Positions 53,421 through 64,000 of a stretch of 64,000 nucleotides of DNA are shown one piece after another; positions within the stretch are counted from its first letter, which is position 1, and every line of letters begins with the position of its first letter. The notes under the pieces are model-generated. The model had not been told where the DNA came from, made no database searches, and worked only from the letters and a program-made list of their open reading frames with translations. The DNA comes from Rhodosorus marinus (lineage: Eukaryota; Rhodophyta; Stylonematophyceae; Stylonematales; Stylonemataceae): assembly GCA_029953675.1 (NCBI GenBank), contig JAMWBK010000005.1:868001-932000 (forward strand). Reading direction: 5' to 3'. Both the position numbers and the translations under genes were made by a program.

Positions 53421-56400
53421 AATAGTCCACATTATCTCAATATTCACTATTAGTTGAACAAATTGCTCGCTAATTCTACCTGAAACGATATCGTTTCCAC
53501 CCTTGTGAGAGTTGGAACAAGAAACTCGGTTGAGGATTGGTTATGCCCTAATGGTATGACGAATTGTAATAGCACGCGTGTCCTAAAAGAACCCAATCCG
53601 AATAGATAGAAGGTTTTAATTGGATGGAAATCGTCCCATGGGGTATCCTGGAAAGGATTTATTTGTATGAAAACGTCAGAGTACGGTCAGCAGTAGAGGA
53701 ATATTTCTTGGCTATGTAATGACTGACTTTCAGCCAATTTATTTAAATTGACTGATGCTTATTGTGTCAGGACCTTTTTAGTGGTGAAGGGGTGGAAGAA
53801 AAAGGCTGCTGCCCCATTTTCGAGGGTGGGGGGGAAGGGGGTCGTAGAACCGCTGCTCTTTGAGGTGGTCGACGGGCTCGATGAAGAAACTGAGGCTCAA
53901 CCAAAGGAATTTTTTGAGCACGGCCCTGACCATACCTGTGTTCCTACTGTTACCACTGAGTAGACATCCGTCCTCCGAAGCCCGTGCTCCTGAATATGCG
54001 TCGTTGTTTCGGTAATCGGTTGCTTGGAATCAGGCTTTGAGCGATGCTGAAAGCGCTTGGTTTCCATTTCATCAAATCGGATAGGTGTCTCTACGAATTA
54101 GAAAAGCTGTCGCTGGTTTGTGCACGTCGGTGTTGCTAGCTAGGTGGGCGGACACGGACGAGATCGGCTGCGATGTCAATGCTCCTCATGAGACATTCCA
54201 GTGAACAACGGTCGCGAAACCCGATGTGTATCATATTCTATCGAAATTATACACTGGCGGGGAAGCTCCGCCACTGTGCTCAAGGTTCTACCTTCGGGGG
54301 CTCCATGATCCGCCCAGGGCAGCTCCTAGGTAATTAGCCGGGCGGCTTAGCAGTTTCGTAATACAATACCGACCGTTGTTGAGGCGTTTTTCGCTATCTA
54401 CTGTCTCGAGAACGGGTGAGGCCCTTCTCTCGCTGTGCTAACAGACTACTCTAACGAATGAATGCGCCCTATTCGGAGATTAAACTAAACCCCGAGGATA
54501 AAAAAGACTAGTTGACGTGAAGATCCCGCGCCTCCAACATCAAAGCAGCGTTCTTGCGCCACAACAGGAAAACTACAACGGGTTAACGAGGACTCAAATT
54601 GTGCGCATCTCAAAGTTGAGACCTATCATGTGCCCAGGTTTAGATTCCTTTTTCAAACTTCGATGATCTACTTGGCTGAATTGGAGGACTCAAATTGTGC
54701 CCATCTCAGAAAGCTGAGACCTATCATGTGCCCAAGTTTAGATTCCTTTTTCAAGCTTCGATGATCTACATGGTTGAAATTTCGATTGAACTGTACGCCA
54801 TTGTTTGTTTTACTGCCTCTATTCAGCTGCCCCTGATAAACTGCGGAGCTGATAACTACGTTCTCGTTTCCAATTTACCCGGAGTTGTTACGAGTCCAGT
54901 GCCGGGTAAATGCTCCTGCGAACTCTGAAACGTGCGAGCACCCGATGATGCATCCACGATTTGCGGAAAGATCTGATCCTCGAGAATCCAGTAACTTACG
55001 TGCATCTAGATGCTGAAACAAATACGACAATAATTGGCTTGTCCTGACAGCAGGCTATCAAAGGTTACAAAAATCTGATCTGCCGGAGCCGGTTGCGGAA
55101 ACCCTTTGGAAAGAGCTACTCTTACCAGGTTATAGGTGCTTCAACCAGCGGGCGGAAGACAAAGCGACCACGACTTGGAATATAGCTGCCATTCAATTTT
55201 CAGTTTTTGAACAAGCAACAAGCTCTCCAACAATGGCAGCAAGTTGTAGAATCCATAATGACCACGTCAAGAAGTTTTAACGCGGCAACTAGGACCTGCA
55301 TGCACTTAAGCAAACTCCTGCAAACAGATCAGGATCTCAAGTCCATAAGGCAGAAACTTCGTTTCTTTCGAACGTAGCATGAGACCCCGGTAGCGGGGTT
55401 AGCGTAAGCTTTTCCCTAGATAGTAGTAGCACTAGTGATACGCTGCAGTAGGCAGCTGCCCAGTAAAGTTGCAGCTTCCCAGTAAAGTTTACGGTTACTT
55501 CCTGCTTTCAAAAACTCAGTCAAAACGCAACTGAAATCGCCACATTTCGCCGGAGTCAAGAAAGTGTCACCCGCCTCCCCGGGTAATCGGACAAATACTA
55601 GGAAGCTTGCATCCCAATTGCACACACAGCCGATTGCCATACCGAGAAAACAAAGATTTCCACACTTTCTCGTTATGGTTTTTCCTATTACCTAAGAAAG
55701 TTCGAATAAATATTAAACCCTAAAGGTGAAAAGAAATGAATACTTAATTAAACGTGAACAAAATTTTCTAATACAATCTGTAAGCAATTGAAACATTGAC
55801 ACGTGCCCTTAACAATCAGAATGGATCTCTAACCTTCGTATTTGATATGAAAACCACCATTTATAGAATTAGCGGTTTTTACTAATATTATTCGCTTCTC
55901 ACAAGATGAATTCATTCAAAAACTTTCCACGACTCCTGTTCGTGCTCTTCCGCAAAAAAAAAAAATTCAATTGTTCGAGAATGGTCGCTCTGAGTCGCCA
56001 CACTAAGTCCTTCCAATAAACAAGATCCCCCTCCCCCTTTAGGGCCAGCAGTGAACTTCAAAAAAAGCAAGCACCACTATAAAAGTCATCATCCAAGCGA
56101 AAACTAATATATTTATTAATTTAATTTTATTCAATACAAACCTCTAAATTATATGTGACACTTAAAGTTAGTCATCCGAAACGAGGGAAGATTGTTAGGA
56201 CCCTATTGTGATAGGGGGGGGGGTTAGTTTCTCGGAGAATTGTCCTCCGCGGACTATGAACCATAAAATGATTTTGAATAGTAATTCCGCGCACAGTCTA
56301 ATTTATTTATAAAACAAGTATTCTCCCACATAACCAATTTCCGTATAAATTGGTTAGATATTGATGAGAAGACCAAGATGAGAAGACCAATGACCGGTTC

Positions 56401-57019
56401 ACTGGGAATTAGCTTTTCATTTTTCCGCTTACAAACTGTGTGTGTGCTCACGTAGCAGGAGGGATTCCCGTCCCCTGCTCTACTACCAGGACGGCGTTGG
56501 CTCTATTGTTTCCGTAACATTTGCTTACGGAAATCGGTTTGGTGTGGCCCAAAAAAAAATTCGTTTAAACAACAAGCATCCACTTTTTATTTTGTTTCTT
56601 GCTTTCTCTTTGCTGAAGCAAAAAATTTCAAGGTTTTTTTTGTTTTTTGGTATGTTGTGGAATGCTCCATAAATGAGGAAAGAAAAATCCACCCAAAACT
56701 CTTGTGCAAAAAAAGTAAAAAAAGTTGCTGTTAGAGGAACTTCCAATTGCCCAAGGGGGGGATTTGTGCTTCATTTTTAAAGTGCAAAACAGGAAGGAAA
56801 AAAGAATGTACAGAAAGAAAGAAAAAAATTAGAAGGGCGTGGTCGTTGGGTCAATAGACGGGATCGTCTCTGCGTGTCCACTCCTTTCCTCCCCCCCCTT
56901 CTCTCGCTACTGTCAAAACTTGTGCTCGACTATGAGTAACTTCTCAGGGGGAGTATAAATGTACGAAATCTTAATTTTTATTTGTATATTAAGATATATA
57001 TCTTGCGGGGATGAAATTC
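53421..57019. other. Gene-poor region of about 3.6 kb
   Basis: No supported coding region. It holds a 96-bp tandem duplication (listed separately), AT-rich tracts, an A11 run near 55955, a G11 run near 56213 and a C8 run near 56891. The only sizeable plus-strand frame (53748-53963) is short and has no motif. No tRNA or snRNA was recognised. Confidence 0.4.
54588..54782. repeat. Tandem duplication of about 96 bp
   Basis: Two head-to-tail copies (54588-54683 and 54684-54782) start with GAGGACTCAAATTGTGC and share GAGACCTATCATGTGCCCA, GTTTAGATTCCTTTTTCAA and CTTCGATGATCTAC. They differ by only a few substitutions and a 3-bp insertion in copy 2, so the duplication is young. Confidence 0.92.
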
Positions 57020-57403
57020 TTACCCTCAGTTAAGAGGTGGTGGATACGAATGGGAAAGCTTGTAGGGCTCCATATGTTATTCCTATCATTGCTGCCGTTT
57101 TGCATGTGTGGGTGGCAAGTCTGGTGGAGGTGTTGAAAACCTCGAGGAGTGGAGAAAGGAGGGGAGGGGGTCCAGAGGTGGGGGGATGGATGTATGAAGG
57201 GAGGTGGGTATCCTCGGATCTGGACTGCGGCGTGGGTATGGTGAAGTCGGGGAGTGGGTAGGGGTTGTATTCTGTCCGTTGCTGCGACTCGGGGGAGTCT
57301 GGTTGTCTGTGGTGTGTACTGTTTTCCCCACACCGCTTGTGGATGTACTGTGGATGAGAATTTGAGAGCAGTCCTTTTTTTTGGTTGAGGTAACCTGGTG
57401 GTT
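57020..57403 (+). promoter_or_regulatory. G/T-rich leader upstream of the Kelch/propeller gene
   Basis: The coding strand is strongly G/T-rich from about 57030 to the ATG at 57404, preceded by an AT-rich block at 56950-57010 and a C run at 56891. Confidence 0.4.
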
Positions 57404-60400
57404 ATGGAAAGATCAAGAATGATAAGCCATAGGGTAAAGCCGTTCGCCAGTGCGACACTGGTGTTGCTGGTTCTCTTTGGTGTTTTGTTACCGTTTTCGG
57501 CTGCTCAAGATATTAAGATCAATTTTAAGCCAGTAGGGAGTGCAGCAAACGTTGCCACATACTCTCCAGATTACGGGTTCGTGTATGGCGAGCGAAGCGT
57601 TGCGAATAGGTGCTACGGGTGGCTGGTGGCAGGAGCTTACGCGGGGGTGCCCGATCAGGCCGAGTTGTCAATGGAGAATAGTATTCCGCCACTGGTCCGA
57701 AGCAAGATCTGCTTCACAGGGACGGAGAAGTGGTACGTGCTTGTAACGAAGGGAAAATACAATTTGACCGCGGCTATCGGCAACGGAAATGCTCCGCAAA
57801 CTCTGCTTGTGAATAATGTCATGACCGTGAACGGCATTGCTCCGAACCCTGGACGGCACGCTGTTGTGAGAAGGATTCAAACCACTGCGGCAAACGCACC
57901 CCCGCTCATTCAGGAAGGTGATAACTGTGGATGCCAAAACTGCGGGGTTATTCGAGTCAATGGGCCTGCGGGTACTTGCATCAACTGGTTAGAGCTTAAG
58001 AAAGTGGCCAATGGTGGTGGAAACCCGTCTCCGTCTCCTAGCCCTGGAGCGGGCTGCGTACCCTTTCCTTCCGTATTAGGAATGAAGTCGGTCTCTCCCA
58101 ACCCCTGTGACACGGTCCGTGTGGCAGCACCTTGGACAGCTGATTTCAATAACCAAAAGCAAGATTCGCTCGTAGATCGGAACGGCAACAAGATTGGATT
58201 CACCATGGTGCTTCCTTCTACGACGTCGCAAAAGTATCTACGACCACAGCTGCTGCGAGCAAAAGGGGGTGCATTGTTCATTACGCCAAATGGTCAGCAA
58301 ACGATGTTCAGTACGAGCAACAACGCTGTGAACGCGATAGGAGTCGGTCTTGAGCAACCCGGTGAGGACGTTACGGTTCAGGCGAACATTTTGATCCCCC
58401 CGAGCACAGGGAAGGTGATGAGGTTTTGTCTGTTCTTTGCGGTGAGCGACAAACACCAGGTGTCTAACTGCGTTACGACGGACGTCAACGATAACAGCCT
58501 GCTCGAATCTATCTACGAAGTGGATGACCGGAAAAGAAGATTTATTTCCCGATCCGTCTCAGTTGGATCAAGCCGAATCATCAACTTGGGAATGGAAGTA
58601 TCAAGTCAGTTGAATCGAATTGTTCTTACTTTCCAAACGGGCGGAAGGAACAAGGTTGTGCTTGCCGCAATCGATACCGAGCCAACGCTCCATTCCAAGG
58701 ACGGTGCGCAGCTCGACTTTCGAGTCAAAACCGCTAGCTTTGCTGGTGTGCACGCGTCAGGTCCCCAGAATGTTGAGTACAAGCTTAATGCGTTCGAGGT
58801 CGAGGCTGTTCGGAACAATGGATCTGGAGATCTCGGAGATGAAGACTTTGATTTTAGTTGGGTCATCCCGGAGATTAATTTCCCTACCTCAATGAGGTTC
58901 TGCAAGGATGGAAAGCTGTACGTTGCGTCGGCACTTGGAGACTTGTACATACTCACTCTCGACAGAGGTACGAGGCAGGTGACTCGAGTAGTCAAGAAGG
59001 TTGTAGGACAGAGGCTGATCCTCGGAATAGAATGTCAGCCTGATTTGCCGGCGAATGACGTTCGTTTGTGGATAAGTCACACTCACCAAAGTCAGGAGCA
59101 GGCGCCTGCGAATACGGGTATGATATCTGTGGTATTTGGGCCGGGTCTCTCGAACAGGCGCAACGTGGTGATGAATCTACCCCGCTCCTTCGCGAACCAT
59201 GGGAATTACAACATCCGCTTCGGACCAGACAAGATGCTTTATTGTGGAGTGGGCAGCAACACTGCGGCCGGAGCTTCGAATACGTTCATCGACTCTGACT
59301 TCTCTAAGCGATCGGAGCAGCTATTCTCCGCCGCAATCTTGAGAATGGATGTGTTGAATCCAAACTTCAGAGGGGAATGCTTGACAGATCCGAAACCCGA
59401 CAGGTTGGACACGACCGGAATGTGTAACCGCAAGTCTGATATCTTGAAACTCAGGCCGAATTTCGACAAACAATGTCAAATTGAGATTGTTGCGACGGGT
59501 CTACGAAGTCCATACGATTTCAACTTTTGGGACAAGTACATGTTCGTGACTAACAATGGCGTTGGTGGTGTGGGGACAATTCCTTACATCGGGGAGAACA
59601 ACGAGCTAAGATCGAATTGCCGCGGAGTTGTGACTCCCCAGTTTAGAGAGGTTACCGCGTCGGGAAGAAGAGACGACGTTCTGCACAGAATTGATCTAAC
59701 CGAGGACGTTGGAAAGTACTATGGGGGTCATCCGAATCCTTGCAGAAATGAGTGCGTCTTCCAAGGAGGTAATCCAACGAGGGAATTGGACTTTGGAGTG
59801 CCAAGGAGCTCTTCGTTTCAGGGCGGAAGCTACTATATGGAAAAGCCTTCGTACAAGGTTGGTACGGAGCCGACTAAAAATTTTCATAAGGCGGCATTCT
59901 CTTTCGGTGAATCCGTCTCTCCCAATGGCATCATTCGGTACGCCGGAAACGCATTTTGTGGCTACCTGAAGGACAACTTGCTTGTGACGTACTACTCGCA
60001 ACTGGACAGAATCCAGGTCCTGGAGATGGACAATGAGTTCGACGTGAAGAAAGACCGGCCTCTGCGTCGCTCTGACATTGCTACGGGAGGTCAGTTGCTG
60101 AAGAACCCGCTGACCCTCGTAGAAGACCCCTTCGGCAATATCTTCGTTGCTGAATTCTTCGGAGCTAGAGTGAGAGTGTTCGATCCAGTCGGCCCGAACT
60201 GCTACGTGCCAACGGAGGACGGTCCAAAGGAAATGCCCTCAGGACTATGGAAATCGTCAGTGGCCGTTGACGCCGACAAAGCTTATGTTTTCGGAGGGCA
60301 GTTTGCAAACGGCACACTTTCGAACAACATGTATATGTATGACGGGTTCTCGAATTCTTGGAGTCACCTTCCGCAGCCTCCATTCCCTGGATACCAGATG

Positions 60401-61105
60401 AACCCTGTGATGAATACTGCTATGGTCATTCATAACAAGGTCGCGTATGTTTTCGGCGGCCTGAGAGCGACTGGATTACCAATCCCCGCAGTACTTTCAT
60501 ACAACATTCAGACACGGAAATATGTGCGAGAGAGCCAACTGACATTGCCAATAGCTCTCGGCGGTTCAGCTATAGTAAACCTCGGTCCGCGCGTGGTAAT
60601 AGCTGGCGGTACAAACCAGCAAAAGGGAGTTTTCAGCAACGGCTTGTGGGCAATGAATCTGGACTTCAAGGAGCGAGGATGGAAGAGAGGACCCAACATG
60701 TCTAGGCCCCGCGCACACGCTCAATATTTCGAAGCGGGAAGGAAATTCTACATCTGCGGTGGTTTGACAACTGGAAACCAAATTCTTGCTGATTGTGACG
60801 TTTACGATCTGGTCAACCTGAAGTTTGTTGAGAAGCTGCAGCTCCCCGCACCCCGTTACGGAGGAACTGCGGTCAAGGTCGCAGATGACGTTGCTGTGTT
60901 TATGGGTGGCTATACGACTGGTAAGACTCTCATGAGGGGTGTTCATCAATGCAACTTGACAACGAAGGAGTGTTCCGCATTGAAACCGTTGCCGAAAAGG
61001 AGAGGGTTTCCGATAGTGGCAAGGCTTGGCGGTACAGCAAACTACATCTTTGGTGGAAGAGGAGCGCAGGCACATAGAGATGGGAATGTGCTCATGTACA
61101 TGTAG
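57404..61105 (+). CDS. Secreted multidomain protein: malectin-like, beta-propeller and Kelch domains
   Basis: A single 1233-residue exon. The ATG at 57404 opens a signal peptide (HRVKPFASATLVLLVLFGVL to SAAQ, residues 1-35). Residues about 36-200 resemble a malectin-like beta sandwich (INFKPVGSAANVATYSPDYG, YGER, CYGW) with a Cys cluster (GDNCGCQNCGV). A Pro/Ser linker (NPSPSPSPGAGC) follows. Residues about 219-485 look like another beta sandwich. Residues about 486-930 resemble a glucose/sorbosone-dehydrogenase or NHL-type six-bladed propeller (DGKLYVASALGDLYILTLDR, GLRSPYDFNFWDKYMFVTNN, HPNPC). Residues about 940-1233 are Kelch repeats (AYVFGGQFANGTLSNNMYMY, KVAYVFGGLRATGLP, FYICGGLTTGNQI, YIFGGRGA). 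N-glycosylation sequons occur. The protein is probably in the cell wall or extracellular matrix; an enzymatic role for the propeller is unproven, and domain boundaries are by eye. Confidence 0.85.
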   Translation: MERSRMISHRVKPFASATLVLLVLFGVLLPFSAAQDIKINFKPVGSAANVATYSPDYGFVYGERSVANRCYGWLVAGAYAGVPDQAELSMENSIPPLVRSKICFTGTEKWYVLVTKGKYNLTAAIGNGNAPQTLLVNNVMTVNGIAPNPGRHAVVRRIQTTAANAPPLIQEGDNCGCQNCGVIRVNGPAGTCINWLELKKVANGGGNPSPSPSPGAGCVPFPSVLGMKSVSPNPCDTVRVAAPWTADFNNQKQDSLVDRNGNKIGFTMVLPSTTSQKYLRPQLLRAKGGALFITPNGQQTMFSTSNNAVNAIGVGLEQPGEDVTVQANILIPPSTGKVMRFCLFFAVSDKHQVSNCVTTDVNDNSLLESIYEVDDRKRRFISRSVSVGSSRIINLGMEVSSQLNRIVLTFQTGGRNKVVLAAIDTEPTLHSKDGAQLDFRVKTASFAGVHASGPQNVEYKLNAFEVEAVRNNGSGDLGDEDFDFSWVIPEINFPTSMRFCKDGKLYVASALGDLYILTLDRGTRQVTRVVKKVVGQRLILGIECQPDLPANDVRLWISHTHQSQEQAPANTGMISVVFGPGLSNRRNVVMNLPRSFANHGNYNIRFGPDKMLYCGVGSNTAAGASNTFIDSDFSKRSEQLFSAAILRMDVLNPNFRGECLTDPKPDRLDTTGMCNRKSDILKLRPNFDKQCQIEIVATGLRSPYDFNFWDKYMFVTNNGVGGVGTIPYIGENNELRSNCRGVVTPQFREVTASGRRDDVLHRIDLTEDVGKYYGGHPNPCRNECVFQGGNPTRELDFGVPRSSSFQGGSYYMEKPSYKVGTEPTKNFHKAAFSFGESVSPNGIIRYAGNAFCGYLKDNLLVTYYSQLDRIQVLEMDNEFDVKKDRPLRRSDIATGGQLLKNPLTLVEDPFGNIFVAEFFGARVRVFDPVGPNCYVPTEDGPKEMPSGLWKSSVAVDADKAYVFGGQFANGTLSNNMYMYDGFSNSWSHLPQPPFPGYQMNPVMNTAMVIHNKVAYVFGGLRATGLPIPAVLSYNIQTRKYVRESQLTLPIALGGSAIVNLGPRVVIAGGTNQQKGVFSNGLWAMNLDFKERGWKRGPNMSRPRAHAQYFEAGRKFYICGGLTTGNQILADCDVYDLVNLKFVEKLQLPAPRYGGTAVKVADDVAVFMGGYTTGKTLMRGVHQCNLTTKECSALKPLPKRRGFPIVARLGGTANYIFGGRGAQAHRDGNVLMYM

Positions 61106-62423
61106 TCTTCTGGTCACAGAGCTTAGCGCGTTGAAGTTCGCTGAGTTTTCGCTGAATCTTTGCTGAATCCTCATTGTAGTGTATGTTTCATGAAGTAAAT
61201 ACTAAAACATTGACTTACTCAGTTCGCCGTCATGCGATGTCTCGGCTGGTCAGGGGTTGATGAAATCGAAAGTACAACGGAACACTAACAATCCAACGCT
61301 GATATGCGAAGTTCCTTTGCAAAGTCCCTTGTCCAGACTACCCCCCCCCCTAAATAATGGATCGATCAACCTTCATAGGACAGAATGTAAGCTCACAGTG
61401 CAGGTCAGGACCAAGGGGTTCACATCGATGAACGTCAGCAGACTTGATCCAAAATTAAAAGAGCCGCTCGTAGCTGTTCCTAAATCCCGCAGTTAAGGAT
61501 GTCGGAGCTTTCAAGAATAGCCATGATTGATCGATAAGTCCGAGCATGGTGTGCTGGTAGATTAGCAGAAGAAGAACCACAACACTGACCTACGATGGGT
61601 TCCTACGGAAGAACTGACGAGGGGGCTGCCCCTTATGGCTCTAGGGGCGAAAGAGTAGTAAAAACTCATCTAACCTATGCTGGCAGGCTGAGGAACATCT
61701 TGCACGTTGTCTGATTCGGCTTACTAGTTCGACCAAGTCTACAACAGCACTGAATATTACTACACCAGAACCGGCTATCGACCTGCTGAAAGCCTTGAAG
61801 ATTATCATCGAGGAAGAATCCAAGCAATCCACAAGCAAGCCAACTCCGGGTCGATACTGACAAAGTCCCACAAAGGCTCCAATCATTATCGGAAAGTCAA
61901 TCTCTACAATCAGTCAATGTCTAAGAAGAAATTCAAATACCACCTTTTCGGAACGGCCCAGTCTGGGGGGCCGTCGTAAGACCGCCAACAACACGATATA
62001 TTGTATTTAGGTAGAAAAAAGAAGCAATATGAATTCAAAAGTGTTGTTCCACAACGGGTAGGGAATTGTATAGAAAACTTTTGGCCCAAGAAAATATATG
62101 TTCCAAAAATGGAACGTGGAGCCGGACGTCAGTGTTTGGTGAAGATTGAGTGAGTCTTTCGTCACGATAGGTTTCTCCGGGTTTGATCCGACACGTCTAT
62201 TAGGTGCTTTTTAACGTCGCGACGTGAGACTCTGCTAGGAACGAAAAAAACAAAAAACAGTTATGTTGTCGGGGGGGCGAGAGGATGCGCTGACAGATGA
62301 CTCTTGAAAGTAATTTGTGAATGAGAAGAAAAGAAAAAGAAAAAAGGAGTGGCAGTTGTTGTTGTTGATGGTGAGGGCTGGTTGAATGGGTTGGTAGTGG
62401 ATGGAGACGAAGAAGTGGAGCGT
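61106..62423. other. Spacer without a supported gene
   Basis: No gene or RNA was recognised. C and G homopolymers occur near 61341 and 62272. The block at 62020-62110 is AT-rich and the stretch before 62424 is G/T-rich, resembling the common leader. Confidence 0.35.
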
Positions 62424-64000
62424 ATGCTTGAGAAGATATTGGATGAACGCTTGGTTAGAAGGCGGGGAATGACTTACGGGTCTTTTGGGGATGATTTGAA
62501 ACGAGGAGGTGAGGAGTTACTAAGTCTCCAAAGTTTGGTCCCCGTCGCTTCCAGGACGCAATCTACACGATCGGTTAGTTTTTTTTTGGGTTAGTTTTTT
62601 TTTGGGTTTGTTCGTCGGTGTTCTGCTTGTGTTCTGAAAAAGTAGCCATTACGTCTCGGTAGTGCCAAGCAAACAACGAGATTGATTTTGACGTCGTTCA
62701 TGAAGAGAACGAAGGTGGGATTATTGCTGTTTCTTGTTTTGATTTGGATTGAGGTTGCACTGTGGCTTCTTACTGTTCAGGCCGGGGACTAGATTGGTCC
62801 GACCAGTCTTCATTTTCTTTCGAAAGCCGTTTCTGACGAGTTGCAAGTTTCCAAATATTCCAGGAGAAATGGTAGATGCCGAGGAGGTCGCCCCTCCATC
62901 AGAGAATGGAGAGGTTCAGACTGTGAAAGCTGGAGGTGGTTTGAAGTCGTGGATTACAGATTTCATGAACCTTCTCAAAGCTTTTATAGGCTTGAATTTT
63001 ATGTACATATCGTTCGCCATGTCAAAAGCGGGGCTAGTCAGAGGCGTAGTGGGCATAACTGTCATAGCTTGGTTGACTTACATTTCCTGCATCATGTTAG
63101 TCAAGGTAAGGATGAAATGCAGTCCACTGGCTGTTTGCTTGGCGGAGAAGGATCTGGTTGGTTTTCAGTCCTAAGTGCCAAGCTTCGCTCCAGGTCAAGA
63201 ACGCGCTGCCGAAGGAGGTGAGAGCTGCGAATAAGCACTTAACATACGGCGATGTGGCTAGGATCACTTCTGGACCTAGGGCTGAGCTCGTTGTCAACGG
63301 TGCACTTATTTTAACTCAATTTGGATACTGCACGGGATACCTGATATTCCTTGCTCATACGGTAAGGTTGTTTCTGTCTGATACAAAGCACTTTATTTCG
63401 CGACTCAAATTCAGGGCGATCCTGAATTTTTTGCTCTGTTCCTTCAGACTCATGATATGGTGCAATCTTCCTGGCCCAATTGGGGCTTTGTTCTCGTACC
63501 TCTGCCGCTGCTTGTTCTGATTGCGCAACTCCGATCAGTTCGTTCACTGGGACCATTCTCGGCGTTTGCGAATCTTTCCCTCTTGGTTGGATTTGTCGCT
63601 GTCGTGGTAAGCAAAGGCTTGCAAATCAATTGAAACTTCCCCGCGCCCATGCTAATCTTGAAGTGACAAATACTATGCACTCTCCAGGTATACATTAGTA
63701 TGAATTTCGAGTTCCAGCCGACGAGCCCTCCAATATCCGCGTTTCCAATATTCTTCGGACAGGTACTGACTATCGACATGTTCGTCTCAGAGCGCGATTT
63801 CGCACGTGCTAAGCTTATCGGCTCCTCTCACGTATTCAGGTCACTGCCGCTCTCGAGGGCATCGGGCTGGTCCTACCCGTTGAAGCTTCTATGTCGGATC
63901 CGAAGTACTTTGACCGCGTCTTGGCCCTGGCTTTGTCATGCCTGACTTTTGTCCTAATGACGGTTGGAGTTCTCGGATTCGTTACCTTTGGGGAGGACAC
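62424..64000 (+). CDS. Amino acid/auxin permease family (AAAP) transporter, 3' end outside window
   Basis: A membrane amino-acid transporter of the SLC36/SLC38/AVT type. Exons by splice site and phase are 62424-62573, 62663-62714, 62864-63105, 63194-63361, 63448-63606, 63688-63762 and 63840 to the window edge; introns are 77-149 nt. The cytosolic N-terminus (MTYGSFGDDLKRGGEELLSL, ANNEIDFDVVHEENEG) is soluble and acidic. Membrane segments begin at DFMNLLKAFIGLNFMYISFA, the AAAP first helix with its unwound Gly region, and continue with GVVGITVIAWLTYISCIMLV, LILTQFGYCTGYLIFLA, FVLVPLPLLVLIAQLRSV, AFANLSLLVGFVAVV and ALEGIGLVLPVEASM, a conserved AAAP block. The start could be ATG 62424 or 62469. 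The substrate is not deducible; vacuolar or plasma membrane location is typical. The window cuts it after GFVTFGED. Confidence 0.88.

Overview
The window is nuclear DNA of a photosynthetic eukaryote, most likely a mesophilic red alga. Genes lie on both strands, are spaced far apart and many carry short GT-AG introns (mostly 72-150 nt). A PebA-type bilin reductase implies phycoerythrobilin synthesis. Several products typical of plastids (DNA gyrase B, trigger factor, Cpn60, PebA, a DMT transporter, TerC) have N-terminal extensions, some with a phenylalanine in the first few residues, as in red algal and glaucophyte transit peptides. A cryptophyte nucleus is a less likely alternative. No tRNA, rRNA, CRISPR or complete mobile element could be supported.

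Layout. 0-2 kb: gyrB (minus, cut by the left edge). 2-3.9 kb: AT-rich spacer with a diverged tandem repeat. 4-6.7 kb: an eleven-exon gene for a hybrid-cluster-protein (HCP) homologue in which all the metal-ligand positions I could align are substituted. 8.9-10.3 kb: DMT/EamA transporter. 11.7-12.8 kb: unrecognised coiled-coil gene (minus). 13.3-15.7 kb: ER glucosidase I. 15.8-17.7 kb: a MenH-MenC fusion (minus). 18.6-20.2 kb: trigger factor (minus). 22.2-23.3 kb: pebA. 24.4-25.8 kb: CorA-type Mg transporter. 27.1-28.8 kb: Cpn60. 29.8-30.3 kb: U1-C snRNP protein (minus), followed by a minisatellite. 32.3-33.3 kb: hemerythrin-like protein. 33.6-35.3 kb: pyruvate kinase (minus). 37.1-38.0 kb: glutathione-peroxidase-like protein lacking the peroxidatic Cys. 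38.2-38.6 kb: small coiled-coil protein. 41.4-42.4 kb: TerC. 43.7-46.9 kb: MSH3. 48.5-49.3 kb: RNA polymerase III RPC7-like subunit. 49.4-50.5 kb: metacaspase (minus). 52.4-53.2 kb: Myb/SANT-like protein (minus). 53.2-57.4 kb: gene-poor. 57.4-61.1 kb: secreted multidomain beta-propeller/Kelch protein. 62.4 kb to the right edge: AAAP amino-acid transporter, cut by the edge.

Functional themes. Plastid upkeep is prominent: gyrase for DNA topology, trigger factor and Cpn60 for protein folding, PebA for light-harvesting pigment, and MenH-MenC for phylloquinone/menaquinone, alongside general housekeeping genes. The most unusual observations are the HCP homologue apparently without Fe-S ligands, the MenH-MenC fusion in the opposite order to plant PHYLLO, the Cys-to-Asp GPX, and a recurrent upstream architecture: a strongly G/T-rich (coding-strand) leader before the ATG, preceded by an AT-rich block and G/C homopolymers. 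Family calls come from remembered motifs and reading the translation; no database search was run.
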